From NCBI GenBank assembly GCA_036320915.1, contig JAXBDG010000006.1:1116001-1180000 (forward strand): DNA of 64,000 nucleotides. The letters are read 5' to 3'. The notes under the pieces are model-generated. The model did no database searches. It was not told the DNA's origin and worked only from the letters and a program-made list of their open reading frames with translations. Position 1 is the first letter of the stretch, and every line of letters starts with the position of its first letter. Made by a program: the position numbers and the translations under genes. Of the stretch, positions 9,695 to 19,612 are shown piece by piece. The stretch is from Linnemannia elongata (Eukaryota > Mortierellomycota > Mortierellomycetes > Mortierellales > Mortierellaceae).

Positions 9695-11515
9695 ATGACA
9701 ATGACACGCCGCCCCTCTGAAGAGGCCCTTAGTCTGCTTGAATTGGTCTCTCTTATCAGCTACTTTCTAGACCCTCCAGATCTCTTCTCTTGCGTACAAG
9801 TCTCTCGTCTTTGGAACAAGGCTGCCGTACCATCCCTCTGGCACACAATCAACGACAGCGAGTACCAATGGCCCAAGATCCTCAAGGCCCATGATTACCC
9901 CCGCATTAACAACGGCAAGGACAGGAACTGGATCAGGGCGACCTTTACAAAATACGGAGCCTGGATCCGTGTCCTGAGCATACACTGGAGAGTCACCCTA
10001 GAGGTTGCGCATTTCTGTGGATCATGCACAAATATCCACACTCTCATCTTATCGAACCCTTTCAAGAACAAGACATTTTTAGAGGAGAAGGAGCTTCGAG
10101 CAGGCAGACGGGGAGAACTACGGATGGGACCAGGAGAAGGCCTTCTAGTTTCTGCCATGCGAATCGTAGTCGATCGAATATCTCGTTTCGGTGGTGGCCC
10201 GATTGCGCCAGAGACACCGGGTGAAAGAGAAGCGTCGGTGCAGCAACGGGAGTGGACTATGACTAGCCTTTTCCATCGCCTCATCCAACAAAACCACGAT
10301 CTCTCTGGTGTACGACTGAACGTCACCCTACAAGACTTGCAGACGGTGGACTTTCCATCATCAATATACGATACACTTGCATCCAAGAGGCGCTTTTATG
10401 TTCTGGAGAACCACGCCGACTGCAATGATCTCGGAGCGCTGCTGGAAACTTTACCGCACATTCGATATTACATCTCGTCAAGTTGGACTGTCAGCTCCAG
10501 CCCATTTCAAACGATACTGCCTACCCTACAAGCGCTTCGTCTTCAGGACCGTATCGACACTCTGTTCTTTGCCAGCATTCTGCAACACCTCCCGAATCTG
10601 CGCTCGCTCTGGATAGGAGGATTTAGAGTCACAACACCGTACTGCAAGGAAAACTTTATCCACGAAGCAAGGAACAACATCAAACCAACCACACTTCAGC
10701 TCCTGTACCTTGGACGAACAACATCTTTGGAAGACGAGATGCTAAGAGCGATAATTCCGTGCATACCGGACCTGCGCGAATTGACTTCTGGAGACCTTGA
10801 CGAGACTACTATTCTCACCTTAGTAGAGTGTTGTCGTCAACTCGAAACGGTGACCCTCTCTGTCGATCAGGATTCCGCAAAGCCCGTGCCAGACAACGCG
10901 CTGAGCTACTTTTTGGAGGGCTGTCCAAAGTTGCGCGTCTTAGATACCTCCCGATACAATGTTGACGCTACACGGTTGGGGGAGGGACGGGCATGGGTAT
11001 GTCGAGATTTGGAGGTGTTGAAGTGTCAAATCATTGGTATTGAGCGTCTGTCGCAGACCGACGAAGAGATTTCCAGCACCATTTCAACATCTTCGGGCGA
11101 CATGAGCCGGTTTTTGGCTGCACAACAGTCGGCGTTTCATGTGCAGCAGCAGAGTCAATACTGGCATCATCAAGTGTACAGCCGTCTCGCCAGTTTGACA
11201 AGGTTGAAGACGTTGGTTTTGTGGTTGGATCCTGTCCTTGAAGGAGCTGGCAGTCTTGAGTTTACATTGGAGACAGGAATGGGTCAACTTTCTACGCTGA
11301 CTAGACTGGAGGTGTTTGGGTTTGATGGGATGACAAGCAGGGTAGGACCTGCAGAGTTGACGTGGATCTCACAAAGCTGGCCACGACTTTGTTTATTGTA
11401 TGGACTCAAGCCAAGTGCGACTCCGATGACGGAGGTGAACCCGGCCAAGGACGCACTGCGGGCACAGTTTCTGGCTCTGCGTCCTGACGTGCGCCTTTTG
11501 ACCTTTCACCGTTAG
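9695..11515 (+). CDS. F-box/LRR protein C
   Basis: Single exon of 606 residues. The frame is open back to 9425, but ATG 9695 fits because the preceding codons are T/C-rich leader and the F-box follows directly (residues 13-52: LSLLELVSLISYFLD, CVQVSRLWNKAAVP, LWHTINDSEYQWP). The usual family blocks follow: WVCRDLEVLKCQIIGIERL near the middle, a linker rich in Ser, Gln and His, then LEVFGFDGMTSRVG and WPRLCLLYGL. The C-terminal motif is diverged (FDGMTSRVG rather than FEGVDHRIG), so its ligand surface may differ. It shares a divergent promoter with gene B. Confidence 0.88.
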   Translation: MTMTRRPSEEALSLLELVSLISYFLDPPDLFSCVQVSRLWNKAAVPSLWHTINDSEYQWPKILKAHDYPRINNGKDRNWIRATFTKYGAWIRVLSIHWRVTLEVAHFCGSCTNIHTLILSNPFKNKTFLEEKELRAGRRGELRMGPGEGLLVSAMRIVVDRISRFGGGPIAPETPGEREASVQQREWTMTSLFHRLIQQNHDLSGVRLNVTLQDLQTVDFPSSIYDTLASKRRFYVLENHADCNDLGALLETLPHIRYYISSSWTVSSSPFQTILPTLQALRLQDRIDTLFFASILQHLPNLRSLWIGGFRVTTPYCKENFIHEARNNIKPTTLQLLYLGRTTSLEDEMLRAIIPCIPDLRELTSGDLDETTILTLVECCRQLETVTLSVDQDSAKPVPDNALSYFLEGCPKLRVLDTSRYNVDATRLGEGRAWVCRDLEVLKCQIIGIERLSQTDEEISSTISTSSGDMSRFLAAQQSAFHVQQQSQYWHHQVYSRLASLTRLKTLVLWLDPVLEGAGSLEFTLETGMGQLSTLTRLEVFGFDGMTSRVGPAELTWISQSWPRLCLLYGLKPSATPMTEVNPAKDALRAQFLALRPDVRLLTFHR

Positions 11516-11654
11516 TCAGATTTGATTAAAGTTTGACCAGTGTGAAACATATCAATCCAGGTACCATCAGTACATGTTCAATTTTGTGTCGGGCCCTTTT
11601 TTCTTCTTTTTTCTTTCTTTTTCCTTGACCCACATCCCTCACAAGCGGCTCGAA

Positions 11655-13369
11655 ATGCATCACGCCCTCCAACTAGTCGAGATCAGGATCAACATTCGCC
11701 GTTACCTTCGGACTCGTGATCTCAAGCAATGCATTCTCGTCTGTCGGGACTGGTGGCGCACCTTCGAACCGCTCATCTGCAACAAAACCTCAGTCCGTCT
11801 TCGTAGGCATGAATCCGTTTTTGGACCTCAAGGTCAACCCACCAACGACGACGAATGGAACCAGCTCAACCAGGTCTCAACCCCGCGACAGCCCTCTGCA
11901 TACAGCATTGTTCGACACCGTCATCAAGTCTACAGCCTTGGGAGCTTCAGTCTTGAACTAGCCAAAATCCCATTCTGCAACCTCCGGAGCATCGTCCTGG
12001 TATCAGGAGTCTTCAAATCTAACGATCTGGCGTCGTGGATCCATTTCCTTCAGGGTTGCAGGGACTCGTTACAGAAACTGGAGCTTTCAGGCTTCAGAAC
12101 CTTGCCGGGCGTTCATTTCTGGGAGACGCTTATGATCCTGCCACGGCTCAGAAAGCTGCAGATCCAACATGGGGGTATTGTCGAGTATGATCAGGCCAAG
12201 GCATTCTGGAAGGTGTGCTCTCGACTGGAATCTCTCAAGCTGCAACAAACGTTTTTCACACATCTCACGGGAACGAGCTATCCGTACCCTGATCTCAGCA
12301 ACATGAAGGAGCTTTTTCTTTTCAACATTGGCATGGAGTTTGAGCGGCAGGGGCGGATTGTGGCACAATGTGGACAACTTCGACGGCTCTGGTGGAGGAC
12401 ATCGCAAAAATCCGAGGCGAGGACCAATGTGATACCGCTCTTTGAGGATGCCATTCTGTCGAGACGACTTTCCAGACTGGAGGGTGTGAAGATCGAGTTG
12501 CGTCCAAAGAATTCGGGCATTCTCCTTTCTTCGTGGCTGAAGCGTGTTGGGTGCACACTTTTTCCTGGGGAGCCATGGAGTTCAGAGACGCTGTTCACTA
12601 TTCGGGATTATTTTCCGCGGTTGACAGAATTCAGTATTGACGATCCCACGGATAAAGGACGTCGACTGTCTTTGCTGCTTCTCATGTCCTGCCCGAATCT
12701 GCGGACAGTCACTGTCCCGCTGCTGAAAGTCTCGGAGATAATGGAGTTGACTCCTCGCGGATGGGCTTGTGCGGGACTGAGGCGATTGTCTGTGTACTTT
12801 GAGATGGATAGCGACGACGACAAAGGGGAGTACAACCGGTTCATTCTACGACACCTCTCGACGTTAACAGAACTAGAGGTTTTGCTCCTTAACGGCCCCG
12901 ACAAAGAGTATGATGTGCGCTCAAGCAAGAATCGTTTCATAGGAAATCTCAAAGTCTGTCTTGCGAGTGGGTTGGATATTTTGGCAGAGTTGAAGTATTT
13001 GCGAGGTGTGTCCCTGCCGGGTCATCAACCCTGGACGAGAGTAGAGCTGGACTGGGTGAAGGAACATTGGACGCGGCTAACGGACCTGGCGGGGATCAAC
13101 AAACATAACAAAATTGCTGACAAGGGTCTCGAGCGTGAGATGAAGGCACGCGGTTTGTTGTCGGGTATGTACTTTTTTTACATTTGGCTCTTTCAGTGTG
13201 TTTGCTCAGGTGCGTTGTTCTTAAATGCTAGCATACTGATAACCCATCTGTCGTTCTGTCGTTAGTGGAATGCATGGATGATTTTAGAGGGCTGTACCCT
13301 GCCAACCTCGTTTCCATTTTTCAGTTCAGTAGGGCCAAGGGGATAAGAGTGAGTGACGTTGTAAGATGA
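11655..13369 (+). CDS. F-box/LRR protein D (divergent subfamily)
   Basis: The F-box is short (residues 5-45: LQLVEIRINIRRYL, CILVCRDWWRTFEPL) and is followed by LRR-like sequence. This member lacks the FGFEGVDHRIG motif: the equivalent stretch reads GVSLPGHQPWTRVELDWV. ATG 11655 is preferred to the upstream open frame, which is a phenylalanine-rich leader. A likely intron at 13165-13265 (GTATGT donor, CGTTAG acceptor) joins 11655-13164 to 13266-13369 in frame, giving 537 residues. Without splicing the frame ends at 13265 with a hydrophobic tail unlike the family. AATAAA at 13369-13374 overlaps the stop. Only 83 bases separate it from gene E. Confidence 0.75.
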
Positions 13370-13452
13370 ATAAAAATGCAAAACGTGGCAATTTCTTTAT
13401 TTCACTTCGCCATCCTTTCCTTCCCTTCCTTTGCTCTCACCACAGCAACAAT

Positions 13453-15234
13453 ATGAAAAGCGACAAACAGATACCGTCTCGTACCTTTTGCGCCTTGCCT
13501 GAACTCGTCGACCTCCTTGGACCAGAGTTGAACCCTATCGACCTGGCATCGTCTGCTCGAGTTTCACGCCTTTGGTACCATGTCCTAACCCCATACCTTT
13601 GGTCTGTTGTCAACGAAAGTCAGTACTCATGGTCCAAGGACCTAGCCACACATGATGCAAAGTCGGTGCAAGCCTGCTTTCTCAAGTACGGTTACTTCAT
13701 CCGTGAGCTCCATGTCCATTCTCAAGCGATGCTGGATATTGTCAGCGGCGATGGAGTCTGTTCCAAACTGCGAGTTCTAAAGATCTACGACCCCACAGAC
13801 AAGGAACCTGGAGCCCAATACGTGGACCCTGCCGGAAAGGATGGCAATCTTTGGGACTTTGTACATTCAAATAAGGACCTGGAGACCTTGTGGTTCGGAG
13901 GGGCGGTCAAGAGGTTGCTGGAGAATGCGAGTGTTTCGGTGTGTGATATTGTCCTCCTTTCGCTCAAGAACCTTGTCACTCTACATGACTACACAGGCGC
14001 GCTGGAGCCGCCTGTGATTCTGGAACGGCTATCGAATCTCAGGAGCTTTCTCGGGAACGGCTTAGTGTTTGCCAAGGCCCTAGACCTGGATGTCCATATT
14101 CAGATTCGGTCACTGGAGCTGACGAATTACATCGAGGGGCGCACATTCCTAGTTCTCTTGAACCGTCTTCGCAGCCTCGACCATATCGCCATCGCAGGTC
14201 TGTTTGACGTGGGACGGACCTTTCATCAGGACGTGGAAGCACTCTTGGTGAACACCCCTCTTCGGCTCAAAGGATTCCATCTTCGACGGCAGGACCCACG
14301 AGATATTGACCATGAACTGGCAACCTGGATATTCCCGCAGATGCCGCATCTTACGGAATTCGGCGCCAGAATGCTCTGTCCAAAAACCGCCCAGGCCCTC
14401 GCAACCCATGCCACGCAATTACAAGTGTTTCGGCAAAGTCTCGACGGCAACTCGATCCATATCTACTACAAACCATGCCCTTTACTCAACGTCGCCAACA
14501 TCCTTTTCCAATCATGCACTAAGCTCCGTGTCTTTGATGGAATCCACCACAAAATCGAGGGCGACAAGATGTTTGAGCGACCATGGGTCTGTCGCGAGTT
14601 GGAGGTGTTTCGCTGCCAGATCGTTGGATTGACACGACTGACGAGTCATGAAGAAGCGCTGTTGGAGATTCTTGCAAAGTTGGAGCAGAAGCCTCAACCG
14701 TTTCGACCCACCCCCTCCATGGCTATTGGCGAATCTGAAGCAGTCTTGGAGCGCCAGCAAAAGTATCGGGACCGATTGAAGACGACCCAAGCCAACCAAA
14801 AGGACCAGCATCACAGAGTGTATAATCATTTGGCCGGTTTGAGGATGCTCCAGACGTTAGATCTTGGCTACGAATACAGGCACGTCCATCCAGCACAAGA
14901 AAATAATCCTAGGGTCAAGATGGTGGAGGGTCAAGCGTATATTTGGTACGATGGCGAACCTATCATCAACACTCTAGAACTCACACTCGCTTCGGGGTTT
15001 GACCGTCTGGCAACATTGACGCGACTGGAGGTATTTGGGTTCGAGGGGGTCGACCATCGGATCGGGAGACAGGAACTGGAATGGATAGCGACGAGTTGGC
15101 CGAGACTGAAGGAGATGCGCGGTTTGCACGAGGAACTGTTGCCTCGCTGCGAGCCCGACAGCAAGCGAGACGAGTTGCGGAAGATTATGCAAGGACTGAG
15201 GAATGACGTACGGCATCGAGCTAAGAGGCAATAG
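13453..15234 (+). CDS. F-box/LRR protein E
   Basis: Single exon of 593 residues. An upstream in-frame ATG at 13366 exists, but the 29 codons between are pyrimidine-rich leader and overlap the 3' end of gene D, so ATG 13453 is preferred. F-box at residues 12-53 (LPELVDLLGPEL, ARVSRLWYHVLTP, LWSVVNES). The conserved blocks are textbook for this family: FDGIHHKIEG, WVCRELEVFRCQIVGLTRL, a charged linker, LQTLDLGYEYRH, LEVFGFEGVDHRIG and WPRLKEMRGLHEE. It is one of the best-preserved members here. Tandem after D and likely co-directional but separately transcribed. Confidence 0.88.
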   Translation: MKSDKQIPSRTFCALPELVDLLGPELNPIDLASSARVSRLWYHVLTPYLWSVVNESQYSWSKDLATHDAKSVQACFLKYGYFIRELHVHSQAMLDIVSGDGVCSKLRVLKIYDPTDKEPGAQYVDPAGKDGNLWDFVHSNKDLETLWFGGAVKRLLENASVSVCDIVLLSLKNLVTLHDYTGALEPPVILERLSNLRSFLGNGLVFAKALDLDVHIQIRSLELTNYIEGRTFLVLLNRLRSLDHIAIAGLFDVGRTFHQDVEALLVNTPLRLKGFHLRRQDPRDIDHELATWIFPQMPHLTEFGARMLCPKTAQALATHATQLQVFRQSLDGNSIHIYYKPCPLLNVANILFQSCTKLRVFDGIHHKIEGDKMFERPWVCRELEVFRCQIVGLTRLTSHEEALLEILAKLEQKPQPFRPTPSMAIGESEAVLERQQKYRDRLKTTQANQKDQHHRVYNHLAGLRMLQTLDLGYEYRHVHPAQENNPRVKMVEGQAYIWYDGEPIINTLELTLASGFDRLATLTRLEVFGFEGVDHRIGRQELEWIATSWPRLKEMRGLHEELLPRCEPDSKRDELRKIMQGLRNDVRHRAKRQ

Positions 15235-15844
15235 GCAGCCCTACAATAGCCATCGAATGTTTTTTTTTCTACATATCATAAAAAGGTACACATGTCGTAA
15301 CCTTGCAACGAGAAGTTCGCAAAGCCCACTCGTTAGATAATTGCGAGTGCACTCGTTGAACACCTGCTAATCGCGGCGACGGCTGCGGTTGTGGTGGTTC
15401 ACCTCGTAACAAGTTCCCATGAACATCTCACGGGCAGGAGGCGCATACTCAAATGAGGCAGTGCGAAAGGGCTAGAACAACAGGAACATTCCGTATCAGG
15501 GAAGCAATGCGTGCTACTACAAGGAACCAAGAAACCATATGGTAAAGAATAAAGACTAGTCCCCAAACTCAGCCCCGCCTGATCGTTTCTTTTTGTTACA
15601 ACAAAAGTGCCTACTTTCGTTCGTTCTCTCTTCTATCCCTCTGATGTTACCTTGTGCGGTGAATGAAATGAGACCCTTATAAAACTAGTCCTCGCTCACG
15701 CATTTTTTTTCTTGCAACCAGTTCAACAACCAAATCCATCGTCCTTTCGTCTTCTCACTCTTATCTCTTCTTCTTCAAAGATCACAAAAAATAATACCCC
15801 CGCCACTATCACCAAAACAAAAAAAAAAAAAAAAAAAAAGCACA
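15235..15844. other. Intergenic region with thioesterase promoter
   Basis: Holds the 3' end of gene E and the upstream region of the thioesterase. TTATAAAA at 15678-15685 lies about 165 bases before the ATG and may be a TATA box. A 21-base A run at 15819-15839 ends five bases before the ATG. A short minus-strand exon-like frame (15365-15472) is described separately. Confidence 0.45.
15365..15472 (-). other. Exon-like minus-strand reading frame, unassigned
   Basis: A 36-codon minus-strand frame that follows a TTGTTCTAG acceptor-like site and ends at TAG. It includes the stretches SFEYAPPAREMFMG and CYEVNHHNRSRRRD. Composition looks coding, but I found no upstream exon or start codon before the thioesterase gene, so it may be a chance frame or a remnant of a lost gene. 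Confidence 0.2.
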
Positions 15845-16475
15845 ATGGCCCCACACAATGTCAAAAACCTTAATGAATGGATGCAAAAGATGCGCGACAT
15901 GGGAAACCATTACGTCCAGAAAAACAATGAAGGACCAGGATACGCATACCAGGCCTTTGAAACCGCCAAGGTTGTCGACGCCGACGATGACTCGGTCACA
16001 TACGAGTACACGGTTCTGAAAGGCGATTGTACTGTTCTTGATACCTGGCATGGTGGTGCGATTGCGGGCCTGATTGATAACTTGACCGCTTCTGCCATCT
16101 TTACTCAGAAACGTAAGATTTCCCTTTTTTTGGTGCTGTATGGTTTGTGCCTGGCGCGTTTTTTTTTTTTTTTTTTTACTTTTTTTTTTTTGCTCCACGC
16201 GTCGCTAATGATTGCAACCTTTGTGCGCACAAACATTTGTAGGCAAGTACTTTATGTATGCAGGAGTATCGACCGACCTGCATGTCAGCTACGTATCAAC
16301 TGTTCCCATAGGTTCCGTCGTGCTGATCGAGTGCAAGATCATCAAGGTCGGCGCCGGTCTGGCCAATATCTCTGCCATCGTTAAGGACAAGGCTTCCGGA
16401 AAAGTCATCGCCACCGCCCTTCATACCCGGTTCAACAACGATTCCCAGATGACTGCCGTCACTGCAAAAATGTAA
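15845..16475 (+). CDS. Hotdog-fold acyl-CoA thioesterase (ACOT13/PaaI-like)
   Basis: Exons 15845-16112 and 16243-16475 join in frame to 166 residues. The first exon carries DTWHGGAIAGLIDN, the hotdog-thioesterase signature HGGxxAxLxD at about 68-78. The second carries GVSTDLHVSYVSTVPIGS and the beta-strand region to ATALHTRF, in the same order as human ACOT13 (GVSVDM, then SPAKLG, then GKLIAQGRHTK). It would hydrolyse acyl-CoA to free acid and CoA; chain-length preference cannot be read. The intron contains long T runs. The 3' end has clustered AATAAA signals from 16502. It is convergent with the DUF229-like gene. Confidence 0.88.
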
Positions 16476-16663
16476 ACGGTTACCCAACACACCGGACAAA
16501 GAATAAAATAAAATAAAAATAAAAACTCATCGTGTCTGATCTCTGTTTGCATGATTCCATGCCGTGCTCTTCAGGTTATTATACAAGAAGAAAACGATTC
16601 TATTTTAATTTGCTGTCTTTTTGGATGTGATATGTCTCCTCCTCATTATACAAGTGCCCTAAA

Positions 16664-17673
16664 CTAATCGCATACACAAAAGTGCTTGATAGTATCATGC
16701 CATTCACCAATAGCCTTGCCACCCTGTGAGATCTTGGCCGCACATGGACCCCAAGCAGCAGCATAGGCACTCATCTGCTGAATCGTTATCCTGTCGCCAA
16801 CACCCATCTCCACATCATCCTGTCGCATCGTCACCGAGTACTTGCGGTTCGGCCGGTGTCGATCCCGAACCATGAAATAAAACACTCTCGTTCCGGCTGC
16901 TGCGAGGCTGTGGCCATTATGCGCGGGGGGTCCTGCTGATGGCCCCTTGCTGGGCTCTGCATTGGCGTAAGCAGATTCCATCACGAGATCCTCGGTTCCG
17001 ATATCGTCAAACGTGCCATTCCAGACGGCAGTTCCTCGAAGTGTTTGGTCTTCCTGCAATCCTGGGGGTGCTTCAGGTTGGAGGGTCAGACTAGCTCTAT
17101 GACAAACATCGTCGACGTGGTGGATCCGTGTCAGGTTGTTCATCCGGTTCGACAGCATCAAGAGAGCGCCCCGCATGAACCGGGCGTCGAGGGGTTTGGC
17201 TGGGTCGAGATCCAAGAAGGGCTGAAACGCACACCAGTCCTGAGGGATACCTGCGGTGATACAAGTCCGCTTCTCGTCAATCGGCAGGAAGAGTGATCGG
17301 CCGTACTGCTGAGCAAACGAGGTCTGGTTGGGAGCGAGAGGGTGGAACTGCTGACGGAATGTTCCATCGGCAATGAATTTAGTCATGAACTCTGAATAGG
17401 CGTCCTCCTGAGACTGGAAGGGGCGACTGTTGACGGGGAAGTCTCCATAGGCGAGATGATGGAAGGTTTGGTGGAGGTCTAGATGGGAAACGATGCGTGC
17501 CTGGTTGTCCTCGAGGTTTCGTGCAAAGGCGGGTCGTTCGTCCAGGAGGGTTTTGGGGAGTGCCATGAAGAGTGGAGGGATTTTGTGGTGAAGAAATCCT
17601 GGGAAGGTATATGTCTCACGGCCATAGTGGAGTCCATGATCTGCCATAATGATCAGCGCGCTATACGAGGAAC

Positions 17674-17722
<49 letters not shown>

Positions 17723-19612
17723 AGGGGTGAGTTTAATATACAGGTTTCTGATTTTGAACATTTCCCTTCTGAAATGACATGCAAAAGAATCTTGATTTGT
17801 ACCTTTTGGGAGAAAGAAGAGGCGGCTGTCCATCCTGGCCAATAAGTAGTTTTCGGAAGAATGTCCCAAGGTGCCTGTCGAACGAGATATGATGATGGTC
17901 CTAGGGATATATAAAAAGGGGAAAGGGGGGAGCGTTAGTTTACCTGTCTGCTTTCCACCTGTAAACCATACAAGAGTAACTTAGCAGCCAACAAGTCTTA
18001 CAGGTGAGTGGGCGTCCATAAAAGAGTAGGTCGCGAAACGTCTGCTGCCCTTCTTGGACTCCAACCAGCCCTCGAGATCGTCCATTATGAACTCATGGAT
18101 CGCCTTGTGTCCAGCACAGTAAGGAGTATTCCAGCGCATGCCTCCCATCAGATCCTTGTCATAGTTGACCTGAGGCGGCAGGACACAGCTCTGACCCCAG
18201 ATGTGCGACTTGACATGCATATCGTGGTTCTCACACCAAGAGGGCTGCGACATTTGGTACTGTGCTGGAATGCGTCCAAATATGTGCGAGTACTCGTACG
18301 TGATCGCTCCAGAGGTGTAGTCGTGAACTCCTCGTTGTCCGCCACATTCGCCGTCAGTGTGAGCTGTAGAGAACCCTTGCTCCTCGAAGACGTCCCAGAG
18401 CCAGTGCTTCGGTCCATGGTTCATGTTCTCAATCGACTGTCCAGAGTAGATAAAGGCTTTGTTGGGTGGTGAATTCTGACCCAGAACATTGTAATGCTTA
18501 AAGTCAAAGATCCGGTAGCGCGATTCGGTCATGTTGGCCGCCTGCAGTGCCTCCATAGCGTTTGTCATCGCAGCGAGGAACTTTCCTCTCGAGATGGCAT
18601 CGACAAGAAGCATGACGACGTCGTCCACAAGAGGCTGGGGTGCTTCCTGTGTTCCTGCGATGTGGGGTGGCGACTCTGGGGTGGTTTCCTCTGGTACGTC
18701 GAACTCCCTAAAGACCAGGTTGGCGTTATTTGGTCCTGGTGGGCAGAGCACAAAGACGTAAGGCTCATTTCCGATATGCAGCAGATCGTCAATCCCCTGA
18801 GTCGCTGTGGGGTGATTCCTAAGCTCGTTGTTCGGGAATGATGGAAAATGGTAACGGTAGTTTGCTTGGTTGGGGCAGTCGACGGCGAGATATTGTTCTC
18901 CGTTGCGCCACTGAATCGACGTGAACTTTGGTCCGTTGGTAATGTCGATAGGGATGAACTTGTTAATGTCCCAGTCCCAGGGCGGCAATTGAAAGTCGTC
19001 AATGTTGAAATCTTCCATAGTTAAACCCGGTGGGGGTTTCAAGAAGCGGTTGTCCGGCTGATTTGGTGTTGTCGTTTCGTTCGATTGTCCCGTACCCTGG
19101 TTCAGACTCTGGTTGTTGTTGAGGTGGAGGAGCGAGAGGAGCGCGAAAGCGAGAGCGACTACTGTTGCTGTGCCACACACGGTCGCCAGGATCCTGCAGG
19201 GGTGTGATACTCGTGAGAACCGGGAGAGCGCTGAGGACTTGGGCGGGTATCTCTTCGTACTGGCCAGCGGTACAAAGTCATCAAGGTGATCGAAATCCTC
19301 GTGTTCGTCCTCGTCCTCATCGTCATCATCATCATTACTGTTGTATCCGCCGTTGGTCCGCCCCTTGTCGGTCCGAGCGTTGTTGCTGTCGTTGTCGTCA
19401 TTGTCCTGGAAGGTGACCCTGTATTCTCTCCGAGGGCTACGGTCACCCAAATCTGATCCGAGGAAGGAGTCGCTGTCGTTGTCGTATAGTTGGCTGGATG
19501 ACGATCCCAAATGATCCTGAAGAGGGAAGGACTGGCCGCTAGGAGAGGATCTTTCGAGACTGTGGTCCCTTGACCCATTGTTCTGGGTCAAGGAGGTATA
19601 TGCTCCTGCCAT
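16664..19612 (-). CDS. Membrane-anchored DUF229 / alkaline-phosphatase-like protein
   Basis: Exons (minus) 18002-19612, 17944-17958, 17803-17900 and 16664-17660 join in frame to 906 residues. Residues 1-140 are acidic, Ser/Asp-rich and probably cytosolic. 141-164 is one hydrophobic helix, suggesting a type II membrane protein. The catalytic fold begins near 332 with VVMLLVDAISRGKF, where D338 and S341 align with the metal/nucleophile site of sulfatase-like enzymes. IIMADHGLHYG at about 578-586 supplies the second metal site. DUF229 is a family in the alkaline-phosphatase superfamily, and its substrate here is unknown. Exon 2 is only 15 nt. Intron 3 contains a run of about 47 A. Exact splicing of the microexon is inferred. 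Confidence 0.82.
17675..17721. repeat. Poly(A) tract of about 47 bases inside an intron
   Basis: Uninterrupted A run in intron 3 of the DUF229-like gene (poly-T on the coding strand). It sits just before the acceptor at 17661-17662 and could serve as an extreme polypyrimidine tract. Its length is likely unstable or imprecisely sequenced. Confidence 0.9.
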
